Origin: Plastoroseomonas arctica
GTDB lineage: Bacteria > Pseudomonadota > Alphaproteobacteria > Acetobacterales > Acetobacteraceae
Length of the DNA stretch: 64,000 bases
Reading direction: 5' to 3'
Assembly: GCF_018128965.1 (NCBI RefSeq)
Contig: NZ_JAAEDH010000015.1
Location: 50,044-114,043, forward strand
Below are positions 51,017 through 59,015 of this stretch, in pieces. The position numbers and the translations under genes are program-made. The notes below the pieces were generated by a model that saw only the letters and a program-made list of their open reading frames with translations, was not told the origin of the DNA and did not search any database. Position 1 is the stretch's first letter. Each line of letters begins with the position of its first letter.

Positions 51017-51763
51017 TTGGAACTGCATGTGTTCCATGCGCTGGTCGCGGCGCATATCGCGACGGGTGCGACGGGGGCCCTTGCCTTCTGGGTGCCGGTG
51101 ATCGGGCGCAAGGGCGGGGTGAACCACAAGCGCTGGGGGCGGATTTTTACCTATGCGATGCTGGCGACCGGCAGCTTCGCGGTGTGCATGAGCGTGCTCA
51201 CCCTGGTCGATCCGATGGCGACGCATCCGCATCTGGAGGGGATGTTCGACGCGGTGTTCATCCGCGCGATCTTCGGCTGGCTGATGCTGCACATGGGCAT
51301 CCTGACGATCAACCTCGCCTGGTATGGGTTCCTGTGCGTGCGCAACAAGCGCGTGCGGGATGCGAACCGCACACCGCTGAACCTGGCGCTGCAGGGCGTG
51401 TTGCTGGTCGCCGCGCTGAACTGCGCTTTGCAGGGGTGGCTGTCGGGGCAGTACCTGCTGATCGGGCTGTCGCTGGTGGGGATCGCGACGGCGTGGACGA
51501 ACTTGCATTATCTGTATCGCGCGAAGCCGGGCGTGCTCGACTGGCTGAAGGAGCACATCAAGGCGTTGGTCGGCGCGGGGATCTCCGTCTACACGGCGTT
51601 CCTCGCCTTCGGGTCGGTGCGGCTGCTGCCGGAGTTGGCGTTGAATCCGCTGATGTGGGCGGTGCCGCTGGTGACGGGCGTCTCGATGATCATCTTCCAT
51701 CAGCGCAAAGTGACGAAGCAGTTGCGCGCGCGGCGTGACGCGGGCCTCGGCGTGGCGGCCTGA
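51017..51763 (+). CDS. Multi-spanning membrane protein
   Basis: A 248-residue integral membrane protein with about seven hydrophobic segments. Histidines near helix ends (LHVFHALVAAHIATG, NHKRWGRIFTY, LMLHMGILTINL) resemble haem-binding DUF2306-like membrane proteins, but I do not assign a family. The start is TTG 51017 with GGAGAAACGGGG upstream; no better ATG or GTG exists before the first helix. It is followed two bases later by the CrtD-type gene, so it is part of that operon. Confidence 0.7.
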   Translation: MELHVFHALVAAHIATGATGALAFWVPVIGRKGGVNHKRWGRIFTYAMLATGSFAVCMSVLTLVDPMATHPHLEGMFDAVFIRAIFGWLMLHMGILTINLAWYGFLCVRNKRVRDANRTPLNLALQGVLLVAALNCALQGWLSGQYLLIGLSLVGIATAWTNLHYLYRAKPGVLDWLKEHIKALVGAGISVYTAFLAFGSVRLLPELALNPLMWAVPLVTGVSMIIFHQRKVTKQLRARRDAGLGVAA

Positions 51764-51765
51764 GC

Positions 51766-53247
51766 ATGCGCGTGGTGGTGGTGGGGGCGGGGGTCGGGGG
51801 GCTCGCGGCCGCGGCGGATCTCGCGCGGCGCGGGGCGGAGGTGGTGGTGCTCGAGCGCGCCGCGGTCGAGGGCGGCAAGATGCGCGCACTCGACGTCGCC
51901 GGGGCGGCGGTCGATGCCGGGCCCACTGTCTTCACCATGCGCTGGGTGTTCGAGGGGCTGTTCGCGGATGCGGGGCAGCGCATCGAGGATCACCTGATCC
52001 TGCAACCCGCCGAGGTGCTGGCACGGCACGCCTGGCGCGCCGGCGGGCGGCTCGATCTGTTCGCAGATGTCGCGCAATCCGAAGCTGCGATCGGGGTCTT
52101 CGCCGGGGCGAAGGAAGCGCGGGGCTTCCGCGATTTCGTCGCACGCAGTGGGGCGATGCACCGCACGCTGCTCGCGCCCTTCATGGCGGCGGAGCGGCCA
52201 TCGCCGCTGGAGCTGGTGCGGCGGGTGGGGCTTGCCGGGCTGGGCGATCTGTGGCGCACGGCGCCGCTGCGCAGCCTGTGGGGCGCCCTGGGCGACCATT
52301 TTTCCGATGTGCGGCTGCGGCAGTTGTTCGGGCGTTACGCGACCTATGTCGGTGCCTCACCCTGGCTGGCGCCAGCGACGCTGATGCTGATCGCGCATGT
52401 CGAGCAGGATGGGGTCTGGTCGGTGGCTGGCGGGATGCGCCGGGTGGCCGCGGCGCTGCGTGATCTGGGTGAGACGCAGGGCGCGCAGTTCCGCTTCGGG
52501 GCGGAGGTTGCCGAGGTGGTGGCAGAGGGCGGCCGCGCGGTGGGCGTGCGGCTGACCGATGGCGAGCGGATCGCAACGGATGCGGTGGTGTTCAACGGCG
52601 ATGCGGCGGCGCTGGATGCGGTCGCGCCGGGGGCGGTCGGTGGGCCGCGGGGTGTGCGGTCGCTCTCGGCGGTGACCTGGTGCGTGAACGCGCCGACGCG
52701 GGGGTTTCCGCTGTCGCATCACAACGTCTTCTTTGCCGAGGATTATGCAGCGGAATTTTCCGCGATCTTCGACCGGAGGGAGATCACGGGCGCACCCACC
52801 GTCTACATTTGCGCGCAGGATCGGGGTGCTGGCGCGGTGCCGGCGGCAGGGATGGCGGAGCGGTTGCTGGTGCTGATCAATGCGCCAGCCGATGGCGATG
52901 TGCGGCGCTTCGAGGCGGCGGCGTATGCGCCGCGCGTCGCGGCGCTGCTCGCCGCGTGCGGGCTGGTGGTGGAGGACAGTGGAGTGGCGACGACGCCTTC
53001 CGAGTTTGCCGCGTTGTTTCCGGCGACGGCCGGGGCGTTGTATGGACGCGCGAGCCATGGGGCGACGTCGACCCTGACGCGCCCCGGCGCGGTGTCGCGT
53101 TTGCCGGGGCTGTATCTGTGTGGGGGTTCGGTGCATCCGGGGCCGGGGGTGCCGATGGCGGCGCTGTCGGGGCGCCTGGCGGCGGCACGCTTGTTGGAAG
53201 ATGCGGCGGGCCGCCGGGGTGCGGTGCGCGTTTCCAGCGGTCCCTAG
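51766..53247 (+). CDS. crtD: Carotenoid desaturase, CrtD-like (1-hydroxycarotenoid 3,4-desaturase)
   Basis: A 493-residue FAD-dependent phytoene-desaturase-family protein. The N-terminal dinucleotide motif VVVVGAGVGGLAAAADLARRG and GGKMRALDVAGAAVDAGPTVFTMRWVFEGLF are diagnostic; GPTVFTM is characteristic of CrtD rather than CrtI. The C-terminal GLYLCGGSVHPGPGVPMAALSGRLAA is the FAD-binding end. CrtD introduces a 3,4 double bond in 1-hydroxy-carotenoids on the spheroidene/spirilloxanthin route. Other crt genes are not in the window. A terminator-like repeat follows the stop. Confidence 0.85.
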   Translation: MRVVVVGAGVGGLAAAADLARRGAEVVVLERAAVEGGKMRALDVAGAAVDAGPTVFTMRWVFEGLFADAGQRIEDHLILQPAEVLARHAWRAGGRLDLFADVAQSEAAIGVFAGAKEARGFRDFVARSGAMHRTLLAPFMAAERPSPLELVRRVGLAGLGDLWRTAPLRSLWGALGDHFSDVRLRQLFGRYATYVGASPWLAPATLMLIAHVEQDGVWSVAGGMRRVAAALRDLGETQGAQFRFGAEVAEVVAEGGRAVGVRLTDGERIATDAVVFNGDAAALDAVAPGAVGGPRGVRSLSAVTWCVNAPTRGFPLSHHNVFFAEDYAAEFSAIFDRREITGAPTVYICAQDRGAGAVPAAGMAERLLVLINAPADGDVRRFEAAAYAPRVAALLAACGLVVEDSGVATTPSEFAALFPATAGALYGRASHGATSTLTRPGAVSRLPGLYLCGGSVHPGPGVPMAALSGRLAAARLLEDAAGRRGAVRVSSGP

Positions 53248-53257
53248 TAGCCAAAAG

Positions 53258-53294
53258 TAAAAGAATGGGGGTCCGGGGGAAATTCTTTTCCCCC
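53258..53294 (+). terminator. Hairpin between convergent crtD and otnC, copy 2 of a dispersed repeat
   Basis: Arms GGGGGAAA and TTTCCCCC around TTCT (53275-53294), preceded by TAAAAGAATGGGGGTCC. It differs from the copy at 2303-2338 in only a few bases. The symmetric stem could terminate both converging genes. Confidence 0.55.
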
Positions 53295-53301
53295 GCCTTG
53301 C

Positions 53302-53928
53302 CTAAAGCAGTTCGTCGACCTGGGCGGCGTTGAGGCGCCGTGTTTCGGGCACGCCGCGCAGCAGCAGCGCGAGCTTCGCGCTTTCCTCAAGCTCCTCCGC
53401 AGCGTGCACGGCGTCGGTGAGGGTTTTGCCCGACACGACCGGCCCATGGTTGGCGAGGAGGAGGGCTTTTGCGGTGAGGGCGGCCTTATGAACCGCGGGT
53501 TCCATCGCGGCGTCGCCGGGGCGGTAGTAGGGGATTACGGGCAGGGTTCGGCCGATGCGCATGACGAAGTAGGGCGTGAGCGGCGGGATCGGCGCGTCGT
53601 CGCCGGGCACGGCCAGGCAGGCGATGGCGGTCGCGTAGGTGGAGTGCAGGTGCACGATGGCCCCGGCGTCCGTCCGCGCGGTGAGGAAGGCGCGGTGGAG
53701 GAAGACTTCCTTGGTGGGTTTGTCGCCGGAGAGGTGGGACCAGTCGGGCGCAAGCTTGCTGATGCGCTCCGGGTCGAGGCGGCCGAGGCAGGAGTTGGTG
53801 GGCGTCATCAGGTAGCCGTCGGGCAGGCGGACGGAGATGTTGCCCGCGGAGCCGACGGAGTAGCCGCGCTCGAACAGGGAGCGGCCGAGCATGGCCAGGA
53901 GCAGGCGCGCTTCGCGTTCGTCATGCAT
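53302..53928 (-). CDS. otnC: Class II aldolase/adducin-family protein, OtnC-like (3-oxo-tetronate 4-phosphate decarboxylase)
   Basis: A 208-residue zinc-dependent class II aldolase-fold enzyme. Metal ligands are in HLHSTYATA and ANHGPVVSGK; SAGNISVRLPDG and SKLAPDWSHLSGDKPTKE fit the OtnC decarboxylase subfamily. It follows OtnK, whose gene it overlaps by 8 bases: OtnK makes 3-oxo-tetronate 4-phosphate, which OtnC decarboxylates to dihydroxyacetone phosphate. ATG 53928 is the start. Confidence 0.88.
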   Translation of the reverse strand: MHDEREARLLLAMLGRSLFERGYSVGSAGNISVRLPDGYLMTPTNSCLGRLDPERISKLAPDWSHLSGDKPTKEVFLHRAFLTARTDAGAIVHLHSTYATAIACLAVPGDDAPIPPLTPYFVMRIGRTLPVIPYYRPGDAAMEPAVHKAALTAKALLLANHGPVVSGKTLTDAVHAAEELEESAKLALLLRGVPETRRLNAAQVDELL

Positions 53929-55180
53929 CGGCGAAGGCCTTGAGGAAGAAATCGCGGCCACCGAAATTGCCGGATTTGAGGGCGAGATGGATGCCGTTGG
54001 GCTCGGCGTAGGTCCAGGGCACGCCGGGGTCGATCTCGGGGCCGATGCGCAGCGCGGTGACGCCGAGGCGCAGCACCACCGCGCCGGAGGTCTCGCCGCC
54101 GGCGACGAGCAGGCGCCCGGTGCCGCGCGCGACGATGGCTTCGGCGATGTTGGCGAGCGTGGTTTCGATGAGCGCGCCGGCGGCGTCGCGGCCAAGCTGC
54201 TTTTGCAGCGCCTCGACCCGGTCTGGGCTGGCGGAGGCGGCGATCACGATCGGACGCGTGTCGGAGAGTTTGTCGGCCGCCCAGTCCAGTGCTTGTGCGG
54301 TTAGGGCGGCGGTGTCGGGCGTGGCGAGGGCATCGAGTTCCAGCACGGGAACATGGTCGCGCGCGAGGCCGATCTGGCCGAGCGTTGCGCGCGAACAGGA
54401 GCCGGCGAGGACGGCCATCGCGCCGCGCGCTTGCGGCAATACGGCGGCGTCGGGACGGGGGGGGAGCAGGCCGGCGCGGCGGAAATTCTCGGGGATGCCC
54501 ATGGCGATGCCGGAGCCCCCGGTGATCAGCGCGTGCGGTGCGCAGGCCTCGCCGATCGCCATCAGGTGTGCATCGGTCGCGGCATCGGTGATGGCATAGC
54601 GGCGACCCTGTTCGGCCAGGCGCGTCAGCGCGCGGCGGATGGTGACGGGGCCTTGCTCGACCACGGCGAAGGGGACAAGGCCGACGCCGCCCTCGGTCTG
54701 GCGCGAGAGCACGCGGACCAGGTTCGGGTCGCGCATCGGGGTGAGGGGATGGTTCTCCATGCCCGATTCGGAGAGTAGTGCGCCGCCCACGAAGAGGTGG
54801 CCCTGGAAGATGGTGCGGCCGTTCGTGGGGAAGGCGGGGCAGGCAATGGCGAAGCCGGAGGACAGGCGCGCCAGCAGCGCATCGGCAACGGGGCCGATAT
54901 TGCCGGCATCGGTGCTGTCGAAGGTGGAGCAGTATTTGTGGAAGATCTGCTTGGCACCAGCCGCCAGCAGAGCCTCGAGTGCTGCGAGCGATTCCCGCAC
55001 CGCATCCGCGGCCGGGATGGAGCGGGACTTCAGCGCGATGATGATGGCGTCGGCCTCGGGCAGCGGGCCGATGGGGACGCCGATGAGCTGCACCGCGGTC
55101 ATGCCGTGCTTGACCAGCGTGTTGGCGAGGTCCGTCGCGCCGGTGAAGTCGTCGGCGATGCAGCCGAGCAGCAAAGGCAT
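53921..55180 (-). CDS. otnK: 3-oxo-tetronate kinase (four-carbon acid sugar kinase family)
   Basis: A 419-residue DUF1537 sugar-acid kinase. N-terminal LLLGCIADDFTGATDLANTL with the invariant DDFTG, CSTFDSTDAGNIGPV, and C-terminal VAGGETSGAVVLRLG with GxExSGA for ATP binding are all there. It phosphorylates 3-oxo-tetronate from L-threonate or D-erythronate catabolism. The dehydrogenase (LtnD) and isomerase (OtnI) normally completing the pathway are not adjacent; a cupin gene precedes it by 11 bases. Confidence 0.92.
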   Translation of the reverse strand: MPLLLGCIADDFTGATDLANTLVKHGMTAVQLIGVPIGPLPEADAIIIALKSRSIPAADAVRESLAALEALLAAGAKQIFHKYCSTFDSTDAGNIGPVADALLARLSSGFAIACPAFPTNGRTIFQGHLFVGGALLSESGMENHPLTPMRDPNLVRVLSRQTEGGVGLVPFAVVEQGPVTIRRALTRLAEQGRRYAITDAATDAHLMAIGEACAPHALITGGSGIAMGIPENFRRAGLLPPRPDAAVLPQARGAMAVLAGSCSRATLGQIGLARDHVPVLELDALATPDTAALTAQALDWAADKLSDTRPIVIAASASPDRVEALQKQLGRDAAGALIETTLANIAEAIVARGTGRLLVAGGETSGAVVLRLGVTALRIGPEIDPGVPWTYAEPNGIHLALKSGNFGGRDFFLKAFADA

Positions 55181-55191
55181 GGAACGTTCCT

Positions 55192-55662
55192 TCAGATCGG
55201 CGTGCCGTCCTTGCGGCTGTAGACCCAGGCGCCGTCGGGCGCCATCCGCACGGCCAGGTCATTGTCCGGGTAGGTCGCGCTGTCACCCTTCGTGCGGTCG
55301 CCGATTTCGAGGTAGACGGCATCCGCATCGCTGCGATTGACCAAGTGGTGCGCATCGCCGGTGCCGGCCGGGAAACCCGCGCAATCGCCCGGCGCCATCA
55401 GCGCCTCGCCGGCATCGGTGATCAGCGTCGGCGTGCCTTCGAGGATGTAGACGAACTCGTCCTGCAGCGCGTGGGCGTGGCGCAAGGATGAGGCGGCACC
55501 GGGGCCGAGGCGGGTGAGGTTCACGCCGAAATTCGTCAGCGCAAAGAGATCGCCGAGCGGGTGCTTGGTGCGCCCGACCATGGGGGCGACAAGATCAGCC
55601 GGATAGCCGGAGGGGCGGGCGCGCGGCGGGGCGTCGCGGGCGGCGAGGATTTTGGGCGGCAT
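55192..55662 (-). CDS. Cupin domain-containing protein
   Basis: A 156-residue single cupin barrel. Metal-type residues lie in LRHAHALQDEFVYILEG and GDAHHLVNRSD. AGGAGGTG before ATG 55662 gives a strong ribosome site. Located between the pterin-like cluster and otnK/otnC; it could be a sugar-acid isomerase-like or sensor protein. Which set it serves is unclear. Confidence 0.85.
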   Translation of the reverse strand: MPPKILAARDAPPRARPSGYPADLVAPMVGRTKHPLGDLFALTNFGVNLTRLGPGAASSLRHAHALQDEFVYILEGTPTLITDAGEALMAPGDCAGFPAGTGDAHHLVNRSDADAVYLEIGDRTKGDSATYPDNDLAVRMAPDGAWVYSRKDGTPI

Positions 55663-55694
55663 GGGCGGCACCTCCTGCCGTGATCCTGGCGCCC

Positions 55695-56570
55695 TCAGCC
55701 GGTCGGGGGAAGGGCAAGGATGTCGGTGTGGCCGATATGGGCGGTCAACCGGCCCTCCATCGCCTGGCGGCGGCGGTCGGCGAGCCAGCCATCGATGACG
55801 GTCTCGCCGCGGCGTTCCCATGCCGCCGCGGCCAGCGCGTGGCCTTCGGCGAGGGCGGCCGCCATCGCGGCCTCCTGGCGCTTGACCACCCAAGGGCTGG
55901 CGCCGCGGATGATGCGGTATCCGTGCGCCGCGAAGTTCTCCGCGATGACGCCTGGTGCCTTGGCGCCGAGCGCGATGCCGCCGAAGCCCTTGTCGCGCGC
56001 CTGGTCACGCGCGAAGCCCCGCGCCACCAGCGCATCGGCGCGGTGGGGTGGGGAGAAGCGTTCGCGGCCGGTGACGTTGAGCGCGGCGTAGAAGGGCAGC
56101 CCGTGCTCCGCAATCGCGTTTGCCATGTCGGCGATCCAATCCTCGGAGACGAGGTCGCACAGCGCGGTGTTGACCACGGCGTCGAATTTTTCGAGCGGCA
56201 GGTTGTCGGGTGCGTCGCGCAAATCCGCGACCAGGCCCTCGACGCGCCAGGCGCCGCCGGGGGCGTGGACGAGCAGGGTGCGGCGATCCGGCGCGGTCAC
56301 GGTCCACCCTACCGCCTCGGCACGTTCGCGGATGGTCTCGAAGGCGCGGGCGAGCAGGGCGCCGTCGGCGTCGACCAGGGTCCAGGCCTGGGCGCGGCCG
56401 ATGAAATGGCCGAGCCAGCGCAGCAGCGCGCCGGTCCCCGCGCCGAGGTCCAGGATGCGCGGGCGGGCGGGCAGCGCCTCGGCCAGGGCGAAGGCGAGGG
56501 CCGGATTTCGGGCGCGGGCGTCGAAGGGCTCGCGCAGGTCGAGCCAGTCGCCGTCGAAGGTTTCGGTCAT
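55695..56570 (-). CDS. Class I SAM-dependent methyltransferase
   Basis: A 291-residue methyltransferase. Motif I is RILDLGAGTGALLRWL, the acidic post-I strand is WTLVDADGALL, and FDAVVNTALCDLVSEDW is motif IV region; the conserved VTGRERFSPPHRAD follows. It overlaps the GT4 gene (ATGA), so it is made together with the glycosyltransferase. Its role is probably methylation of the small molecule built by the cluster at 55.7-59.8 kb. Confidence 0.88.
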   Translation of the reverse strand: MTETFDGDWLDLREPFDARARNPALAFALAEALPARPRILDLGAGTGALLRWLGHFIGRAQAWTLVDADGALLARAFETIRERAEAVGWTVTAPDRRTLLVHAPGGAWRVEGLVADLRDAPDNLPLEKFDAVVNTALCDLVSEDWIADMANAIAEHGLPFYAALNVTGRERFSPPHRADALVARGFARDQARDKGFGGIALGAKAPGVIAENFAAHGYRIIRGASPWVVKRQEAAMAAALAEGHALAAAAWERRGETVIDGWLADRRRQAMEGRLTAHIGHTDILALPPTG

Positions 56571-57607
56571 CGGGCAGCCTCGATGGCGGCGGCGAATTGC
56601 TGGGCGCGGTCGGGCCAGCGGGGGAGCGACTGGCCGCCCTGCCAGGAGGCCTCGGCCATGTCGGCGCGCAGGTCGCGGTCGTAGATCACGCGGCGGATGG
56701 CGCGGGACAGCGCGGTGTGGTCGCCGGGTTGAACGATCACGGCCGCACCCGGGGCCACGATTTCCGCGATGGCGCCGCCGGCGGTGATTGCGAGCGGGAG
56801 TCCGCGCGCCATGGCCTCGGCAGCGGCCATGCCATAGCCCTCCCAATGGGTGGCGAGCGCGAAGAGGTCGCTGGTGGCGTAGAGCGCGTCGAGGGCGGCG
56901 GCGTCGCATTCGCCGGCAAAGGTGACGCGCGCCTCGATGCCGAGTTCGGCCGCGAGTGAAGTCAGCCCATGCGCATGGACGGCATCACGCGCCGCACCCG
57001 CGATGGTCAGATGCCAGTCGAGATCGGTGAGGCGGGCCAGCGCGCGCAGCAGCACGTCATGCCCTTTGCGCGGTACCAGCATGCCGACGCTGAGGATGGC
57101 GCAGCCCTCGCCGCCGCTGCCGGTGGCGCGCGGCGCCGGGTCTGTGCCGGGCTCCACAATGGCGAGCCTATCGGGGGCGACGGCGAAGTCTTCGGTAAGG
57201 CGGCGGGTGGTGAGCGCGGAGGGCGCGATGATGCGCGCGAGGCTCGGGAACAGCGATTGTTCCAGCCCGCGCAGCGCGGCACGGTCCTCCTCGGGAAAGC
57301 CGGTCTCCAGCGCCGTGGGGTGGTGGATGAGGCCCATGGCACCACGCGCTTCGAGAGAATCGGCCAGCAGCGCGAAGGATGGCAGGCCGAGCCCATCGAT
57401 GATGATGCGCGTGCCGTCCGGGATGGCCTCCAGCGCGGCGCGCGCGGCGGCCTCGGCGGCGGCGTCGGGCAGCGGGTGGCGCCCGGCGAGTTCCACCACC
57501 TGCACCGCATGGCCGAGTGCCATGAGGCCGGCGACGATCCGGCGGTCGTAATTATAGCCGCCCGAGATCGTGCTGAAGGGTGCCGGGACGAGGAGCGCGA
57601 TATCCAT
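56567..57607 (-). CDS. Glycosyltransferase family 4 protein
   Basis: A 346-residue GT-B fold enzyme. The N-terminus ALLVPAPFSTISGGYNYDRRIVAGL binds the acceptor, the C-terminal Rossmann domain has ILSVGMLVPRKGHDVLLRAL and ALATHWEGYGMAAAEAMARGLPL with the donor-binding E-x7-E pattern. It retains the sugar anomer as in other GT4 enzymes. Neighbours are a PTPS-like protein eight bases upstream and a methyltransferase overlapping downstream; in this context it may glycosylate a pteridine-type product. Confidence 0.9.
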   Translation of the reverse strand: MDIALLVPAPFSTISGGYNYDRRIVAGLMALGHAVQVVELAGRHPLPDAAAEAAARAALEAIPDGTRIIIDGLGLPSFALLADSLEARGAMGLIHHPTALETGFPEEDRAALRGLEQSLFPSLARIIAPSALTTRRLTEDFAVAPDRLAIVEPGTDPAPRATGSGGEGCAILSVGMLVPRKGHDVLLRALARLTDLDWHLTIAGAARDAVHAHGLTSLAAELGIEARVTFAGECDAAALDALYATSDLFALATHWEGYGMAAAEAMARGLPLAITAGGAIAEIVAPGAAVIVQPGDHTALSRAIRRVIYDRDLRADMAEASWQGGQSLPRWPDRAQQFAAAIEAAR

Positions 57608-57615
57608 GGCGCGGA

Positions 57616-58032
57616 TCAGGCCTGCGCGAGCGGCTGCACCGGTCCTTCGAAGGCGGCCCAGGCGACGTGGCTCTCGCGCAGCAGGATTTTCATGCCGGTG
57701 ACGGCCCGGCCGCCCTCGCCCATCACGCCGGTGGTCAGAGCCGCGGAGAGCAGCTGGTGAATGTGCAGGCAGAGGAATTCGGTGGTGGTGTTCTTGCCGG
57801 CGAAGGCGGGTTCGGCATCGAGGTTGCGGTAGTCGAGCGCGGAGAGGATTTTGCGCAGTTCATCCTTGGCCAGGCCGATATCGACCAGCAGGTGCAGGTG
57901 GTCCAGCTGGGGGGCCTGAAACTCCGCCTCCACGATGAAGGTCGCACCATGCAGGCGCTGGGCAGGACCGAACTCCGCGCCGCGGAAGGAGTGCGCGACC
58001 ATGATGTGATCGACGACGGTGAGGCTGAACAT
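57616..58032 (-). CDS. 6-pyruvoyl-tetrahydropterin synthase/QueD-like protein with altered active site
   Basis: A 138-residue T-fold protein aligned with PTPS/QueD. Zinc ligands H14 (VAHSF) and H28 (RLHGATF) are present, but the third His of HGH is Ala30, the catalytic Cys four residues before HGH is Ala24, and the His of the LDH motif is Tyr68 (ALDYRNLD). The pterin-anchoring glutamate is retained (E120 in LLRESH). So it keeps the fold and probably the pterin pocket but not the usual catalytic set. It lies between the Zn-ADH-like reductase and GT4 genes. Confidence 0.8.
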   Translation of the reverse strand: MFSLTVVDHIMVAHSFRGAEFGPAQRLHGATFIVEAEFQAPQLDHLHLLVDIGLAKDELRKILSALDYRNLDAEPAFAGKNTTTEFLCLHIHQLLSAALTTGVMGEGGRAVTGMKILLRESHVAWAAFEGPVQPLAQA

Positions 58033-58043
58033 GGTGGCGGATC

Positions 58044-59015
58044 CTAGCGGTAGGTGACGATCGGGCAGAGCGGCGCGGGCGCGCCCAGGGGCGGGCTGAG
58101 CAGCGCCGGGTAGGCGGCAGGCAGGGCGTCGAAAGCGGTCTCGGGACCGATCATGGCGTCCAGGCGCGGATCGGCCAGCAGCGACAGCGCCAGGCCGAGG
58201 CGTTCGGCATAGGTGCGGCGGCTGCGCATGGCGGGCGCGATGGCGCCGACCTGGGTCGAGATGATGGACAGGCGTTTGGCGTGGAAGGCCTCGCCCAGTG
58301 GCAGGGGGCATTCGCGGTCCCCGAACCAGGAGGCCTCGACGATGCGCGCCTCGAAGGCACACAGCGAGAGGGCGTGGCGCAGCCCGGCCGGCGCAGCGGA
58401 GGCGTGAATGATGAGGTCGCGCTCGCCGGGCGCGTCCTCCGGCGCCGAGAACGCGGCGCCGAGGGACTGCGTCAGCGCGCGGCGGGAGGGATCGATGTCG
58501 GTGACGGTCACCTCGGTGCCGGGGATCTGCGCGATGAGGTAGGCGGTGAGCAGGCCCACCACGCCGGCGCCGATGACCAGCACACGCTCGCCCGGCAGGG
58601 GGCGTGCGTCCCAGAGGATGTTGACCGCCGTTTCCATGTTGGCGGCCAGCGCGGCGCGTTCGCTCGGCACGGCGTCCGGCACCGGGATGCACATGGCGAC
58701 GGGGGCGAGGAAGCGGTCCTGGTGCGGGTGCAGGCAGAAGATGCGGCTTCCCTCGCGCGCGCCGGCTTCGATGATGCCGACGGCGCTGTAGCCGTACTTC
58801 ACCGGGAAGGGGAAATCGCCGGCCATGAGCGGGGCGCGCATCACCGGGTATTGGCTCTCGGGGACGCGGCCTTGCAGGACCAGGCGCTCCGTCCCGCGGC
58901 TGATGCCGGTGATGAGGGTGCGGATCAGCGCCTGGTCCGGGGCGCGCTCCGGCAGGGTTTCCGAGCGCAACTCGGCGCGGCCGGGGGCTGTCGACCAGAG
59001 CGCGCGCGCGATCAC
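58044..59015 (-). CDS. Zinc-type alcohol dehydrogenase-like protein (MDR family)
   Basis: A 323-residue medium-chain dehydrogenase. The NAD(P)-binding motif is VLVIGAGVVGLLTAYLI, followed by VTVTDIDPSRRALTQSLGA. The catalytic domain has GISRGTERLVLQGRVPE and VKYGYSAVGII; the structural-zinc cysteine cluster is missing and the catalytic zinc ligands are not obvious. The GTG start at 59015 overlaps the RibD-like stop (GTGA). It probably reduces a carbonyl on the intermediate passed to the PTPS-like protein. Confidence 0.87.
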   Translation of the reverse strand: MIARALWSTAPGRAELRSETLPERAPDQALIRTLITGISRGTERLVLQGRVPESQYPVMRAPLMAGDFPFPVKYGYSAVGIIEAGAREGSRIFCLHPHQDRFLAPVAMCIPVPDAVPSERAALAANMETAVNILWDARPLPGERVLVIGAGVVGLLTAYLIAQIPGTEVTVTDIDPSRRALTQSLGAAFSAPEDAPGERDLIIHASAAPAGLRHALSLCAFEARIVEASWFGDRECPLPLGEAFHAKRLSIISTQVGAIAPAMRSRRTYAERLGLALSLLADPRLDAMIGPETAFDALPAAYPALLSPPLGAPAPLCPIVTYR

